Below, piece after piece: positions 32,625 to 44,514 of a stretch of DNA of 64,000 nucleotides. The stretch spans positions 15,205,501 to 15,269,500 of the forward strand of contig NC_088308.1 of NCBI RefSeq assembly GCF_910592395.1, given 5' to 3'. Source of the stretch: Lineus longissimus. Taxonomy: Eukaryota; Nemertea; Pilidiophora; Heteronemertea; Lineidae. A model generated the notes under the pieces. It was not told the origin of the DNA and made no database searches. It worked only from the letters and a program-made list of their open reading frames with translations. The position numbers were made by a program, and so were the translations under genes. Each line of letters opens with the position of its first letter. The stretch's first letter is position 1.

Positions 32625-35147
32625 AACAAGAGGGCCAAGGGCCTGGCGCTCAGCTGAGTTAATATCATTAATATCTTCCCGGTGTTCAGTTCATTATGCA
32701 TGAAAATGGCATGCTCCATGGTATTTGATATCCTTTTGCGTTCACTACGGTACCAATGTTTTTGGTTGACATAATTATGCCACTGTTCATTCCTCAATCC
32801 TGACCATAATTCGGGTGAAATCATCGTATGAAAATATTTACCGAAACATGAAGTTTATGCCATGAATGAGGATACTCATTGTCATAGGGAGCTCTGGCGA
32901 GCTTTATGGTTAGAGAGTGTGTGTATACCATCAACGAAAAAAACTTGACCCGGAACCAGAAAACCTCTGCACCCAGGTGACATTTTTGCACGCGAATCGT
33001 ATACGCTAATGCACAGCAATTTACCTGGGGAGAGATTTTCCTTTCCAAACAATTCAACGGGACGCTACGATGTTTACGTAGAGATGCCGCTGTTCGGTTG
33101 AAGATTTCGTCAAAACAGGGCCGAATCAAAGTGTAACGATACCCTGGGGTGAATCGAAATGCATTAAACAACAAGCTGCATTGCTGCCAGAGATTATTTT
33201 TCTCTTTCCGCGAAGAAATCGTGCTTTGAACTGGCAAAATTCCGCAAAAGATTTTCAGTCTGCTAACTTTGTAGGCTGTAGACTTGGCAGTACCTTACTC
33301 TCACACAAACCTATACATTTCTGAATAGCTTGTCTCTTGTAGAATACATCTGATCAAGTTTCAACGTCGTCTAGACATACAGTCATGCATAGACTGATGT
33401 AGCACAATGCATGAGACACCCTGTATAACGCAAATTTGAAAAATTTCACCTCTATGCCTTATAACTTAACTTCAAGATTAACACCTGATCACCACTGGCT
33501 AGTGAGACCTCAAACTATATAGGACAGGGGGTCGGCTAATGTCTTTTTGAATTCAAATCCTACACTTGGGTCTTGGGATCATTATGCTAATATCTCCGGG
33601 AAAAAATATCTACCTTCTCCTGTTGTGTTTAGTTTCCCACATTCTCCCCACCTATTTTCTATACTGCGACAGCGTCTATTGGGTCAACTGCCATGATGGC
33701 ATCATCCTAACTATATCCCCCCCCCCTCTCCCAACCACCAACTACTCGCCATCATTGACATTCACGTGCTAGCCAACTGCTTCTTCGGTCAACTGCCATG
33801 ATGGCATCATCCTAACTATATACCCCCCCCCCCCCCCTATATACCCCCCCCCCCCCCACCACCACCCGAGTCTTCTCGCTCACCAGCCCTGTTAACGAAG
33901 AGCTCCCTATCAAGGCCTGAGCTTTCCTCATATTAGCCTCGTTTACAAGTACGAAGTATTTTCCTGCGAATATTCAAAACTGCTTCGCTCCTTGCCAGTT
34001 AAATAACATGTGACTATACACAAAATAGAAAACTTTGATGGAAATTGTAAATCATTTTTTTATCTATCAGGGGAGACAAGCTGATGATGATCAAATAAAT
34101 CATTCATGAGAAATCGTTTTGCTGCTGAAGCTTGCATGACGAAGTTAATGCTAAACCTTTTCTTGCGCTCTACTGCGCCACCGTAGTTTTCTATTTAGAC
34201 CAGCGATGACGTCATTTCTGGTGATTCCCTACGTTGTCCAATGAGCGCTTTTTAAAATGTGCCATTTGGTATTGTACAGTATGCAATGTATTTTTTCAGC
34301 GCTTCCAGTTGCCGAACAGATTGCCGTAGCTCCCTCAATTTCCAATCAATTTTTATGGGAGTGACATTATTGTATTGCTTAGAATGTCTACTTTTTACTC
34401 ATGAAAGAATCGTAGAACTAAAACTTAATAGGCGAACAGAATCATGCCGATTCACTGCACATGCTGTGGGAATTCTCCACTTCAAAATACATTGGCGATG
34501 TCATCGTGATAATATCGCCTATCAGACTACTTTTTATTAATTTTAAGCAGAAAATTGGGTACTTGAGTGTCATTGAGCTCCAGGCGTAAACAACATGCCG
34601 CCATTTTGTCTCCGCTTCGGTATTTCGTTCGCCGCTTATAATGCACCTTCTCAATTAAAACCAACATAATAAGGCCTTACATCGTTGATTGAATAGGAAC
34701 ACCACACAAAACACAATAAAGTGGGGGTATAATCGATTACGAAGCTGAAGTGAACAGTGATTTATTCCTGGAGCTACTGCTTTTGTTGTGTAGCTGCCAT
34801 GTTTTGAGAACTGGCAAATAGGAGACTTCATTGATGGCTGACGTCATCGGGCGGGAATTTGAATCGGCAGAAATAATTAAAAGGCAGGTAGCGCCCTCTC
34901 CTTTTGAACTTTTTCTCAATAAAATAGATTTTCAAGAATTTTATCTTAATATTAGAGCATATTTCGACTAATTCTGCTGCTCCTAGGCCGATATAGGCCA
35001 GTTTCCTTCATGCACTCTCGCTCGCAGGAAGTAGGTCGAATGGCGACAAATTTTGTTTGGAAAGTAGAGTTTGACCAGAAGTATCCAGAAATGCAAAATT
35101 GAAGTCTCTAGGTCTTACGGTTACAAAATGTGCACCATGGGTTTAAC

Positions 35148-35181
<34 letters not shown>

Positions 35182-35248
35182 ACAGACGGACGCCACTGAA
35201 CAACTTATTTGACAAGCTCGGCTGACTTAGTCAGCTGAGCTAAAAAAA
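32625..35248 (+). mobile_element. Candidate element with GCTCAGCTGAG ends and unrelated interior
   Basis: The left end AACAAGAGGGCCAAGGGCCT then GGCGCTCAGCTGAG matches the left end at 51787. The right end has a (GGAT)n tract (35152-35185), then CAGCTGAGCTAAAAAAA, like the end at 55231. The interior (2.6 kb) is unlike that of the other copy. It holds poly-C runs (33716-33857), a duplicated ACTGCCATGATGGCATCATC block (33687 and 33790) and no recognisable gene; the reverse 138-codon frame at 32821-33237 has no family signature. The ends may instead be two unrelated fragments. Confidence 0.4.
33716..33858. repeat. Poly-C / ATATACCCC low-complexity tract
   Basis: Runs of 10 to 16 C (33719-33728, 33823-33838, 33845-33858) separated by a duplicated CAACTGCCATGATGGCATCA segment. 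C-runs of this length are prone to sequencing and replication slippage. Confidence 0.8.
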
Positions 35249-35570
35249 CATGTCTTTGCCAAAACAACTGCTGAATCAACACTGAGATACTGTGAGGACA
35301 GAGAAATCAATGATTTTAGGAACTACGGTTAAGGGTTGGCCGCACATGAATACAAAAAAACTTCCCTAATGAGACCCCAAGGTAAGGTTGACATTACCCT
35401 GACAGGCTTTTTTTAACATATGCTAAAACTGCAGCCTCCTACAAATCTCCTGATACCCGACAACACAGGTTTCCTCAAAAGGAAAGGCTGGAACGACCAT
35501 CTAGAAATATCATATGTACTATGACAACATACTCAAATTGTGTCATACTTAGCATCCCATACGTCGAAAT

Positions 35571-35867
35571 CTATACTATGATGCGCGTTGTGGCCGCTAA
35601 ATAGGAGGCGATTTTTGTTTCAAAATTGGGCCTCGGAAATGCGTCGAATTCTTGCAACTTTTGGCTTCGTAGGTGTGGATCATAAGTAAGAGTGTCACTG
35701 AGGGTGTCATACGTCGAATATCTTGGTGGTTTTGGAATAAATAACAACTTTTCAGAGAGCACGTCGACTGGAGAGCTCCGCTCATTCTCAAAAGCATACA
35801 CAAACTTCTCGCATATTCTCCCTGCCACATCAATATTAGCTTCCAGCACGTATGTAGTGCTATACAA
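35571..35867 (-). CDS. Unrecognised open frame, 98 codons
   Basis: Reverse strand from ATG 35867; the frame opens just after a TAA at about 35892. Sequence such as YVLEANIDVAGRICEKFVYA and a Pro/Tyr/Asp-rich second half look protein-like and the frame is free of low complexity. No family is recognised. A C/T-rich stretch ending ...GGACCAG lies just upstream, so this could be a terminal exon, or it may be chance. Confidence 0.25.
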   Translation of the reverse strand: MYSTTYVLEANIDVAGRICEKFVYAFENERSSPVDVLSEKLLFIPKPPRYSTYDTLSDTLTYDPHLRSQKLQEFDAFPRPNFETKIASYLAATTRIIV

Positions 35868-36185
35868 CCTGGTCCATGGTGCAGGGTATTAGCAGAGAGA
35901 TTAATGATTAGCCTATTCTATTTTAGTTCTATTCGAGAAACACTGACCTGAGTGATAAGGCAAATTCTGCAGAGGGGCCTACCGGAACATGCAGTCAGGG
36001 TATCAATAAACAGTTATGCCAGGATGGACAAAATATGTACAGTGGCCAGCGCTTGCTCTTTGATTTATTCTTTACTGATTGATGTTGTCAGTTTGAATTG
36101 CGTTCTGCATCTCTCCATGCGCCTGGCTTTGGTCCGACAGTGGCATTGGGTACGGGAGTGGGTAGGTGATATGCCTAATATGTGA

Positions 36186-37225
36186 GGCTTGTGGTATTCG
36201 ACTCGATGACTCGACGACGCGATGACTCGATGACGCGATCAAGTTGGAATCTTTTTAAAGAATATCACTGCCTGGACTGTAATTTATACATAGAATCATA
36301 AGTGGAGGAAAATAAAAAAGAACCGATCATTACCAACCCCTTTCCAGCTGTTTTCACCGTATCTAATCCGACCATTTTTCGTTTCCTACAAGTTCGCATT
36401 TTTGATAAAACCATGCGCCATGTTGCTATGCAAGCTTACCGTCAATACAGCTGAATACACCTAAATATAGCTGGTTCAGATCAACCTCCTACCCAGGTTC
36501 TTTACGAGCAGAAATTCCAATGTTAAAATGACACGCGAGTTCCTGGAGACAAGGTTGGCTCTGGATATCCGTTCAGCACGGCAATATTAAATGTCCTATA
36601 CACCTTTCCAGAAATGGGGCGCTGAGTGTCCGAAATAGTGATGTCATAAGGGGAAACTAGGCCTGTGGTGGAGGGACAAAGGAGATAGTCATGGTTGACC
36701 AACACACTTGGATGCCTTTAATGACGGACAAGGGGGAAAAAGTTAGTTCCAATGCAAGCCACCAATTTCGGAAAGCATGTATAGGGGCTGATGTATTGGG
36801 GGGGGGGGGGGGGGGGGGCAGATGTCAAGGGGCGGAAGAGGGACTGAGTGACTGAGTCTAAAAAACTGCACATATGCGAAATTCCGATTGTTGACAGACT
36901 ACCACATGACATCTGACATTGGCCACTAGAAGCTTGTTTGTCAATTAAATCTCCGGTCATTTTGCATGCTATGAAACTTCCGCGAGTCCTTTAAATATCA
37001 AAATCAATCGCGGGGACCAATCTTCAGTGGCCATGGCTGGGGGGGGGGGGCACATCCTTCTACATACCGTAGCTGGGTATGGGAAGGCCGAGCTAAAACC
37101 TCTGCTGTTGCAGTGGTAGCCCGGAGACCAGGATCATGGGATTCCGTATTTTAGCAAAATCCATAGCAACGATCGCGTCATCGAGCCATCGCGTCGTCGA
37201 GTCATCGAGTCGAATACCACAAGCC
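36186..37225. mobile_element. 1040-bp inverted-repeat transposon, 8-bp target duplication
   Basis: The terminal inverted repeats are near perfect over about 55 bp, starting GGCTTGTGGTATTCGACTCG. They are made of CGATGACTCGA/CGACGCGATG sub-repeats (36198-36240 and 37170-37215). The 8-bp duplication ATATGTGA flanks both ends (36178-36185, 37226-37233), as for hAT or some MULE elements. The interior has G-runs (36799-36819, 37039-37050) and no transposase. Confidence 0.85.
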
Positions 37226-37233
37226 ATATGTGA

Positions 37234-38395
37234 GGCCCTTATTTGGAACAGGACCTGCTGTCACTGGTCTCAATGCATTGTGGAAAATAGCGTACGCCAA
37301 TCAGTCTATTGGGGGTTGCATGTTGATAGCAGCAATAAGTCCCTAAATGCAGTTCATTTCGTGTTTAACCTTTAATCAAACTTCAGTAACGTTAGAAATT
37401 TAATGTAGTTCAATCATCGTGCCAATTTAACTAATGTATATTACATTTCAACTTTGCCCGCTCCATGGGTATATACTAGTATATAGAACGCCTCAATTGT
37501 GCAAAATAACCATGTTCAGCGTCAATCACATACTGCAAATCATGCATATTCTTATCCGGAAAGCATCAAGCTATTCATATATTCAACATATATCATAGAA
37601 GCATATTTGTTTAGTCCTTGGGCAAGGCAATTCATGCCTTGTGCCACTGCAGGGTTCACATTTGGCGGAAACTGCACTTAAAACAGGTACCCCTTTAAGC
37701 TCAACTGGTCATTTTGCATTCGCGCTGCAAGCAAAACTGACCTTGGGAATGCCGAACAGATTGTATTTTCAGGCAGTCAAGGCATTTCTTTGTAATGTGC
37801 GCAAAAGGTCTGACTGGATTCTCTAGAGGACACCTCCGTTGTCATGAGATACCAAATTTGATGAAAAGGGCCGAGTTTCACTTCGGGCCTAATGGAAATG
37901 CGTTGAAGAAAACGATGACGCACTGTTGTTTCAAACGGCACTCTGTTCACCAATATTGCATATTTCATATAGATTTCTGTTGGAAATTATTCAAATTATT
38001 CATGGCTAAGTGGTTAAGTTGAAATTAATAGTTTCTGAGCTCATGAAAATGTCGTCATTACGTCTTAAGGTCTCGTTAGGGAGTTTTTCCCTAAGGTACG
38101 CGATGATGACGTGCCCCATTAACAGGACGTAACATCTATTTTAAAATGCGTTTCCAAAGTGAATGCATGAGGACAACCCATCTGTGTCGTATATCACTGG
38201 AAACACCCGATTCCCCTGATTCTGCAGGATGTTAAATCGGGCATTTTATTTCTTTAAATAAATCATAAGCATCGCATTTGCTCCTAGCTCTGTTCACCAT
38301 CCCAAATAGCAATATTGCCAATTGGGCCAGACAATCACGAAAAACCCCATATATTATACATTTCTTCCTGAATAATTCTTACAGTGACCATTCTC
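37234..38395. other. No recognisable gene
   Basis: Unique-looking DNA. It contains the 50-bp AGGTCTCGTTAGGGAG block (38067-38116) shared with 30002-30051. No coding signature. Confidence 0.45.
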
Positions 38396-38740
38396 CCAAA
38401 TTTACGCCATTTGACCTCTGTGACCTTGAAAAGTATGATATGTGATATATCCCTTGCTAGGATTACCTACCATAAAAATTTCATCAAAAACAAATCACTA
38501 ATAAGTGTGATATCACACTATTTATGTTTTCAGTTTTTGCCCCTGGTGGCCAAGTCAAGAATCAGACCGGACTGAAATTCAGTATCAAAGGTCATCTGAC
38601 CTAGGGGGTCATGCATACAAAGTTTTGAGTCCATAGCCCTATCAGTTAAGAAACGTCCCACTGTTTTTGAAATAGGATATGACGGACGAGGACGACGACG
38701 GACGACAGACACTGCGGTGTTGCATAGACTCAAAAAAAAG
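38396..38740 (+). repeat. Partial GAC-type dispersed repeat
   Basis: One module: TTGACCTCTGTGACCTTGAA (38409), CCCCTGGTGGCCAAG (38539), AAGAAACGTCCCACTG, a short (GAC)n tract (38682-38704) and CATAGACTCAAAAAAAAG. The 5' part is missing. Confidence 0.75.
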
Positions 38741-38927
38741 GTACCAATGATGTGTGAAATGATACAATGAATAAAGAGCTACAAAATAAGGTATAATATA
38801 TAGGTTTTATTGCTTTATTTAGCATTTCAACATGGTTTACAAAACCCTGAAAAACTCTTGCAAACCAGGCACAGGGCAGTACATAGGCTTATGCAAGGCT
38901 GGCACTGAAAGGGTTAACCAAATAATA

Positions 38928-40549
38928 ATGAAATGGCCAGGGCCATTGTGCTCACCTGTCGATATGAAAGGGAGAGTATGAGGAAGAACTTGTCACTGTT
39001 TGGGGTTAATCATGCAATAGTTGTGGGATGGTGTGGTTTGTCTTGAAAAAGTGGAGTTAGTCGTATTGTTTTCCGCGTGCACATGTTACTGACGTTGGAA
39101 TAAGTGAATCGTTATTTGTGGGAGAAGCTGAGAGATGTTTTCTGGCCAATTAAGACGGGTTTACATGTGTCTTAGCTATTCAGTGACTATTGAAAATAAA
39201 CAGCGCATTTACATTTTATAAAACCTGCTGTCATTGGCCGAAATTTCAAATGAATGGGATGTACCTGAGGAATTGCGTGTGATTACGCTATCTTGAAGGA
39301 GTATTTAGCTTCGGCTTGACATGTGATGTATCGTTGCTTGGAGTAAGTACCATAAGAATATCATCAAAAACAAGTCTCTAATAAACAAGATATTGCACTT
39401 TTTACCTATTTTAGTTTTGGCCTCCTGGTGGCCGAGTTGAGTACCAGATCAGATCGAAATTCGGTGTTACATGACGTAGGGAGTCATGTGTATCAAATTT
39501 CAATTTCAAAGCTTTAGTGGTTAAGAAATGTGCCATAGTAACAATCAAATGACCAATTTACGCCATTTGACCTCTGTGACCTTGAAAAGCAGGTCAGATC
39601 AAAAACTCATATGATATGTGATGTATCCTTGCTAGGAGAACCTACCATAAAAATGCTATTGAAAACGAATCACTAAAAATAAGCAAGATATTGCACTTCT
39701 TACTTTTTCCATTATGGCCCCCTGGTGGCGGAATAAAGAATCAGATCGGGCCAAAATTTGGCATCAGAGGTTATCTGATGTAGGGGGTTATATGCACCAA
39801 GTTTCAAGTTCATAGCTTTACTGGTTAAGAAACATGCCATAGTTTACTCTCTAACGGCCAATTTACGCCATATGACCTCTGTGACCTTGAAAGCAAGGTC
39901 AAATTAAAAACCCGTATAATATAAAATGTATATTTGCTAGGAGTACCTACAACAAAAGTTTTATCGAAAACAAATCACTTATAAGCGAGATATCACACTT
40001 TTTAGATTTCCACTTTTGGCCCCCTGGTGGCAAAGTTAGGAATCAGATCGAACCAAATTATATGCACCAGAGGCTATGTGATATAGGGGGTTATATGTAC
40101 CAAGTTTCAAGTTCATAGCTTTAGTGGTTAAGAAACGTGCCATAGTTTACACTCTAATGGCCAATTTACGCCATATGACCTCTGTGACCTTGAAAGCAAG
40201 GTCAAATTAAAAACCCGTATAATATAAAATGTATATTTGCTATGAGTACCTACAACAAAAGTTTTATCGAAAACAAGTCACTAATAAGCGAGATATCACA
40301 CTTTTTAGATATCGACATTTGGCCCCCTGGTGGCCAAACAGAGAATCAGATCGGACCGAAAATCAGTGTCAGAGGTCAGCTGACCTAGGGCATTATGTGT
40401 ACAAAGTTTCAAGTTCATAGCCCTAGCAGTAAAGAAACGTGCCACTGTTAGGATACGACGACGACGACGACGACGACAACAACGACGACGACGACGACGA
40501 CGACGGACACAGCGCTATCATATAGACTCCCCTTATGGTGAGCCAAAAA
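38928..40549 (+). repeat. Complete GAC-type dispersed repeat with ~300-bp modules
   Basis: Starts ATGAAATGGCCAGGGCCATT, GTGCTCACC. Modules carry GGCCTCCTGGTGGCC (39419), GGCCCCCTGGTGGC (39716, 40018) and GGCCCCCTGGTGGCCAAA (40320), with the TGACCTCTGTGACCTTGA core at 39568, 39872 and 40178. A (GAC/ACG)n tract runs 40449-40505, and the end is TATGGTGAGCCAAAAA. The second and third modules are highly similar, suggesting recent unequal exchange. Confidence 0.85.
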
Positions 40550-40663
40550 TATGATACAAGAACAATTGAAGCAAGGAATGCACAGTATAGAATATGATGT
40601 ACTGAGTAACTAGGTAGCAGTTTGTATTCATTTTTGAGACAATAACATAGTTACAAGACAGCC

Positions 40664-41192
40664 CTATAGTCGGATTCATTAGTAAATGTCACTGCCCTTT
40701 TGGGCCGCTGCGCAAAAACTACTGGGCCGATTTCTTCAAAGTTTGGTTTTTCTTGAATCTAATTTCGGGACCCAAGAGGATTTTCATATTTCAGTAACCA
40801 TGGTTACGAAATAATTTTTTTTGTATGTATTGGTGTACATTGACGTAGTGTATTGATTTTGACATTTTCTCCTCTGTACTGCTTATTTCTGGATGCATTT
40901 GGCTGAAATGTTCAGGTTAATTTTTTTTCGTGTGTATCTTTAAAGCTGCCAAGTTTCATTTAGAACTATCCATAAAAAAAAATCGGGACCTCCAGATTCC
41001 CCCAAAATGGCCAAAGGGCTCCAAAGTTGACAATTTTTTTCTTTAAAATTTGCAAATCTCTCACCTGGAAATTGTGTTGGGTCCCGAAATTAGATTCAAG
41101 AAAAACAAAACTTTGAAGAAATCGGCCCAATAGTTTTTGCACAGCGACCCAAAAGGGCAGTCAGTGACATTTACTTATTAATCCGACTATAG
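40664..41192. mobile_element. Fold-back element with ~115-bp inverted arms
   Basis: Left arm 40664-40782 (CTATAGTCGGATTCATTAGT ... AATTTCGGGACCCAA) is the inverted copy of 41085-41192. The centre (~300 bp) is T-rich and non-coding. The right arm alone is repeated at about 61722-61833. Confidence 0.85.
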
Positions 41193-42262
41193 GCCTAACT
41201 ATAAAAGCACTGATGACAGCTGTGCTACATTTTCATCATTATCATCGTCTACTTTAGTCAATCAGCTCAGATGACCTTTCTTGGGGCAGTGATCGGTAAC
41301 GGTGAACTCCTTCCGACCCAACAGGCAAATGTTTACATTCGTGTCTCCGACTATCATGGATTCATGTGTATACTAACACCGTTGTTGTGTTGACACACTG
41401 ACTGACTCTGACTGTGTACATTTCTACAGCGACGAAAAACGATCACAAAAATGGTTCTTTTTAAGCACTCGTGACATGTTTACAAAAATTAAAGCAAGTG
41501 TTTTTAGTAGAGGTTTACCTAATGAGTAGCGTCTGGGTGATTATAAACCATTAACTTGTGTATCTAGTGGCGCAGTACAACACTGCGCATCTGGGATACC
41601 CCGACGGATTGCCTCGAACTGCGAAATTCAAAACTGCTGGCAATGTGCCAACTGACATTTTTGCACAATACCGCCACCTAGTGATATGAAAAGAAATTAA
41701 TCTATTTACTATCGAAACCTCTATATCAGGCCGACCTCTAAAATTTCATTTCAAACTTCAATCTGCTGGAATAAAGAAAATGGGCTTTTTTAACCTTGAC
41801 CTACTTATACCTGAATAGTAGGTCACACTGACCTAAATCTGTGTCAACATGTAGAGATGCCCAATAGGTGTCTACATATCAAATTTAGAGAGTCTATGAC
41901 CAATAGCAAAAAAACGTGCCATGATCAAAGAAATTTTAGGGTTCGACCTCTGTGACCTTGAAATGAAGGTCAAATCAAAAACCCGTGTGATATGTGATGT
42001 ACCTTTATTAGATACACCCACCATAAAATTTTCATCGCTCTAGCTTTAACCATAAGCTTCAAAATGACAAAAAAAGGTTTTCAAAGAGCACCCCCTATAT
42101 GGCAGACCAGTATGAACTTGAACATGAATAAGTATGAACTTTCTGGGTCAAGCGGTTAAGAAACGTGCCACGATTTTGTCAAAAGTTAACGACGGACGAC
42201 GACGACGACGGACGCCAGACGCCGCGGTATCGTATTAGCTCACCTGACAGGTGAGCTAAAAA
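41193..42262 (+). repeat. GTGAGC-type dispersed repeat, copy B (internally deleted)
   Basis: 41193-41564 matches 61834-62196, and 41567-42262 matches 62670-63403. About 470 bp present in copy C (62198-62669) are missing at the junction ACTTGTGTA|TCTAGTGGC. It includes the half-site core CGACCTCTGTGACCTTGAAA (41944), a (GAC)n tract (42192-42216) and the terminal palindrome AGCTCACCTGACAGGTGAGC, then TAAAAA. Confidence 0.85.
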
Positions 42263-42712
42263 GTAGCTCACATTGACCTAAATCTTTGTCAACATGTAGA
42301 GATGCCTAATATGTGTCTTCATATCACATTAAGAGTCTTCTTCAAATAGTAAGAAATGTGCCACCTTTCCAGACTTGTTAGTTTTTCCTCTGTGACCTTC
42401 AAATCAAAATCCTGTTTGATATGAGATGGATCATTTACATGCACTCATCATGAATATTTTGTTGCTGATAACAATGAGCTTCAAAATGGCAAAAAAATGT
42501 ATTTTCAAGATGGCCCTCTGGAAATCAGACAGTATATGTCAAATAACAAAAAAGAAAAATCAAGTTTGGGCATATTGCCAAAAGCTTCCATCATGCTAAG
42601 TTTCAGTAATCTAGCCCCAGTGGTTATGAAACATACTCTGCTACCAGAAAACGATGAAGATGCAACACACTCCATGGTAGCGTAAAGGCTCCCCAGAGGT
42701 GGGCTATAAAAG
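42263..42712 (+). repeat. Diverged relative of the GTGAGC repeat
   Basis: Retains CATTGACCTAAATCTTTGTC, AACATGTAGAGATGCC, CCTCTGTGACCTTCAAATCA (42387) and CTCCCCAGAGGTGGGCTATA, all in the order seen in the neighbouring copy but with many changes. Non-coding; it abuts the 3' end of the ClC-7 gene and may supply part of its 3' UTR. Confidence 0.55.
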
Positions 42713-42756
42713 ATAATCTAAGGTCTATTTCAGCCATAGCTATGTGCACAGCTGTT

Positions 42757-42885
42757 TTAGTTATACATATCCTCATCATCTAGGAAGTACCCGTGTGATA
42801 TCTGCAATTCTTCGAGACCCATACGCCCTCGATGTTTCCATACTCTGTACCGAGCCAAGTCTTTTCTCGTCACTATACCAATGAC
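42757..42885 (-). CDS. CLCN7: ClC-7-type chloride/proton antiporter, terminal coding exon
   Basis: Reverse-strand exon bounded by TTTTTTTCTTGCAG (42886-42899) and the stop TAA (42757-42759). It encodes VIGIVTRKDLARYRVWKHRG then MGLEELQISHGYFLDDEDMYN. This is the end of the second CBS domain and the tail of ClC-7, the 2Cl-/H+ exchanger of late endosomes and lysosomes that supports acidification and chloride loading; VGLVTRKDLARYR...GLEEL is its family signature. The tail is about a dozen residues longer than in vertebrates and acidic. The upstream exon is 60739-60819, in phase 0. Both exons are open. The Ostm1 partner and the channel domain lie outside the window. Confidence 0.88.
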   Translation of the reverse strand, partial: VIGIVTRKDLARYRVWKHRGRMGLEELQISHGYFLDDEDMYN

Positions 42886-42899
42886 CTGCAAGAAAAAAA

Positions 42900-44514
42900 C
42901 CTTATCAGTCAACGACTGCAACAGTTTGCACTGCACAATGTACATGATGTGAGGGATTAGTTTTGGACCTGATTGGTTTGCACTTAGGAAACATGCCATA
43001 GTTAAAGTACACTATTTGACAATTGTGACAGAGAAAGTAGGTCAAATTGAAATCAGCCTGACATGTGATGTATCCCATTGAAGCAACCACGCCAAGTATT
43101 TGAAATTTGGTCAAGTATTTGAAATATATGTTGACACACCTTTTTGATCTATTCCGGGACACAACGTAAACTTAGCATTTTATTACAAACTTTTTCGACC
43201 AAACTTTTCACGTGTACTTTCCTGGGCGCCAGCCATTTCTAAGTCATGTGACCGGCCTGGTGGCCATTGCGTGTTTACATTCTCATGTAATCTGATTGGT
43301 TCACCCGCCTGAGTCACGTGACTGTCACAGTTCGCAGCCTCTTCAGATTTGCATCTCAAACCTTAAAGTAATAGTCGGCATTTCATTGCAGAATGTTTGT
43401 TCTTTTTTTGGTTCATCAATAAACTATTTTTCTGAACGTGTCTGATGCTTTCCAATTTTGTTTTAGCCCTTTAAGTAGAAAAACGTGTTATTCATTATTT
43501 TCAGTACACGCAAGTCCTGGCGCGAAAGACCTTTCCCGCAGATATCTGAGTTCACATCACCCCGTTATTAACACGCAACTTCATTTTCATTTATTGTTGG
43601 GTAATCAGGGTAATCAAGCGCCATCAGCTTGACGTCGGAAAAATCGATATCCGCACCATGATGTCAAGAGGTAGATCCTAGCTCCAGGAAACACATTACT
43701 AGTGCATTGTTCCACGTGGAAAGAGTCAATGCATGGAGAGCTAACTCGGGTCAAATCGTTGCCAACATTGGAAAAGTGCGATAATTCAGTCAGATTTCAA
43801 ATTTTACATTTTTTTTGTGCAATTTGTTGATGGAAACTACTTATGTAGAATAGGGGGTGACTGGGCAGCCAACAGCTGGGTAATATTACCCTTAATAATG
43901 CCAATGGTCCTTTAACATTAATATTTGATTAACCCTTTTATAACTCGTATATTTTGGAATATTCTCCTAATGCATCAAGATGAATGAACAACTGGTATGT
44001 AAAACACTTGTGCCTCTGAATAGCCTATAGTTTGACTTTGATTAGCTATCGGTTTTGACTTTCTGTGTATCGAACTTTCTTAATTAGCATTCTTTAATTA
44101 CGGTGTGTGTTGGGTCATTGGGGCGCTTTGCACTATAGGTCTGAATGTTGATGGGTGATTTGCATATGACCGGTGGCCTTTGTGTATATACATTGCAGTT
44201 AGCGTGGTTTCGTCAGATTGACCCAGATTAGACGCGAATCTTTCCACTAGATGATCAGGATTTGATGCAAACCCTCTTTATGTTGCGGACGAGCACCTTG
44301 CAGCAAAAACTCCTGTGCGTTCTTCCTGATAAATAGCCCAGTGGATCACTGGGGAGCCAGGTATTTCGAAATGAGTATCGAGTATCTTTCCTATCGGGGA
44401 TCGACTCACATACTTTTTATAAGCGGGTATATAAACTTTTCATAACTGGTGATTGCTCACAGAAGTAGTCTGTTAGTATCAAATTTGAATTCAAACCCTT
44501 GCAGCTGTATATCT
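42900..44514. other. Intron sequence, no gene seen
   Basis: Within the ClC-7 intron. A worn piece of the CATGCCATAGTTAAAG / GTAGGTCAAATTGAAATC module lies near 42985-43050. Several CACGTG/CACGTGAC words (43199, 43313, 43712) occur. Otherwise nothing recognised. Confidence 0.45.

Noticed and set aside
32821-33237. 138-codon reverse frame, possible gene
   Set aside because: No recognisable motif, no splice or promoter context, composition like random DNA; kept only as part of the element interior.
38900-38918. GCACTGAAAGGGTTAA as a piggyBac end
   Set aside because: Resembles the right end of the 61.4 kb MITE, but no matching left end with TTAA was found at a sensible distance.
26705-40505. 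GAC/ACG runs as candidate Asp/Arg-rich coding repeats
   Set aside because: They sit in the same non-coding slot before the terminal hairpin in every copy and no open frame carries through.
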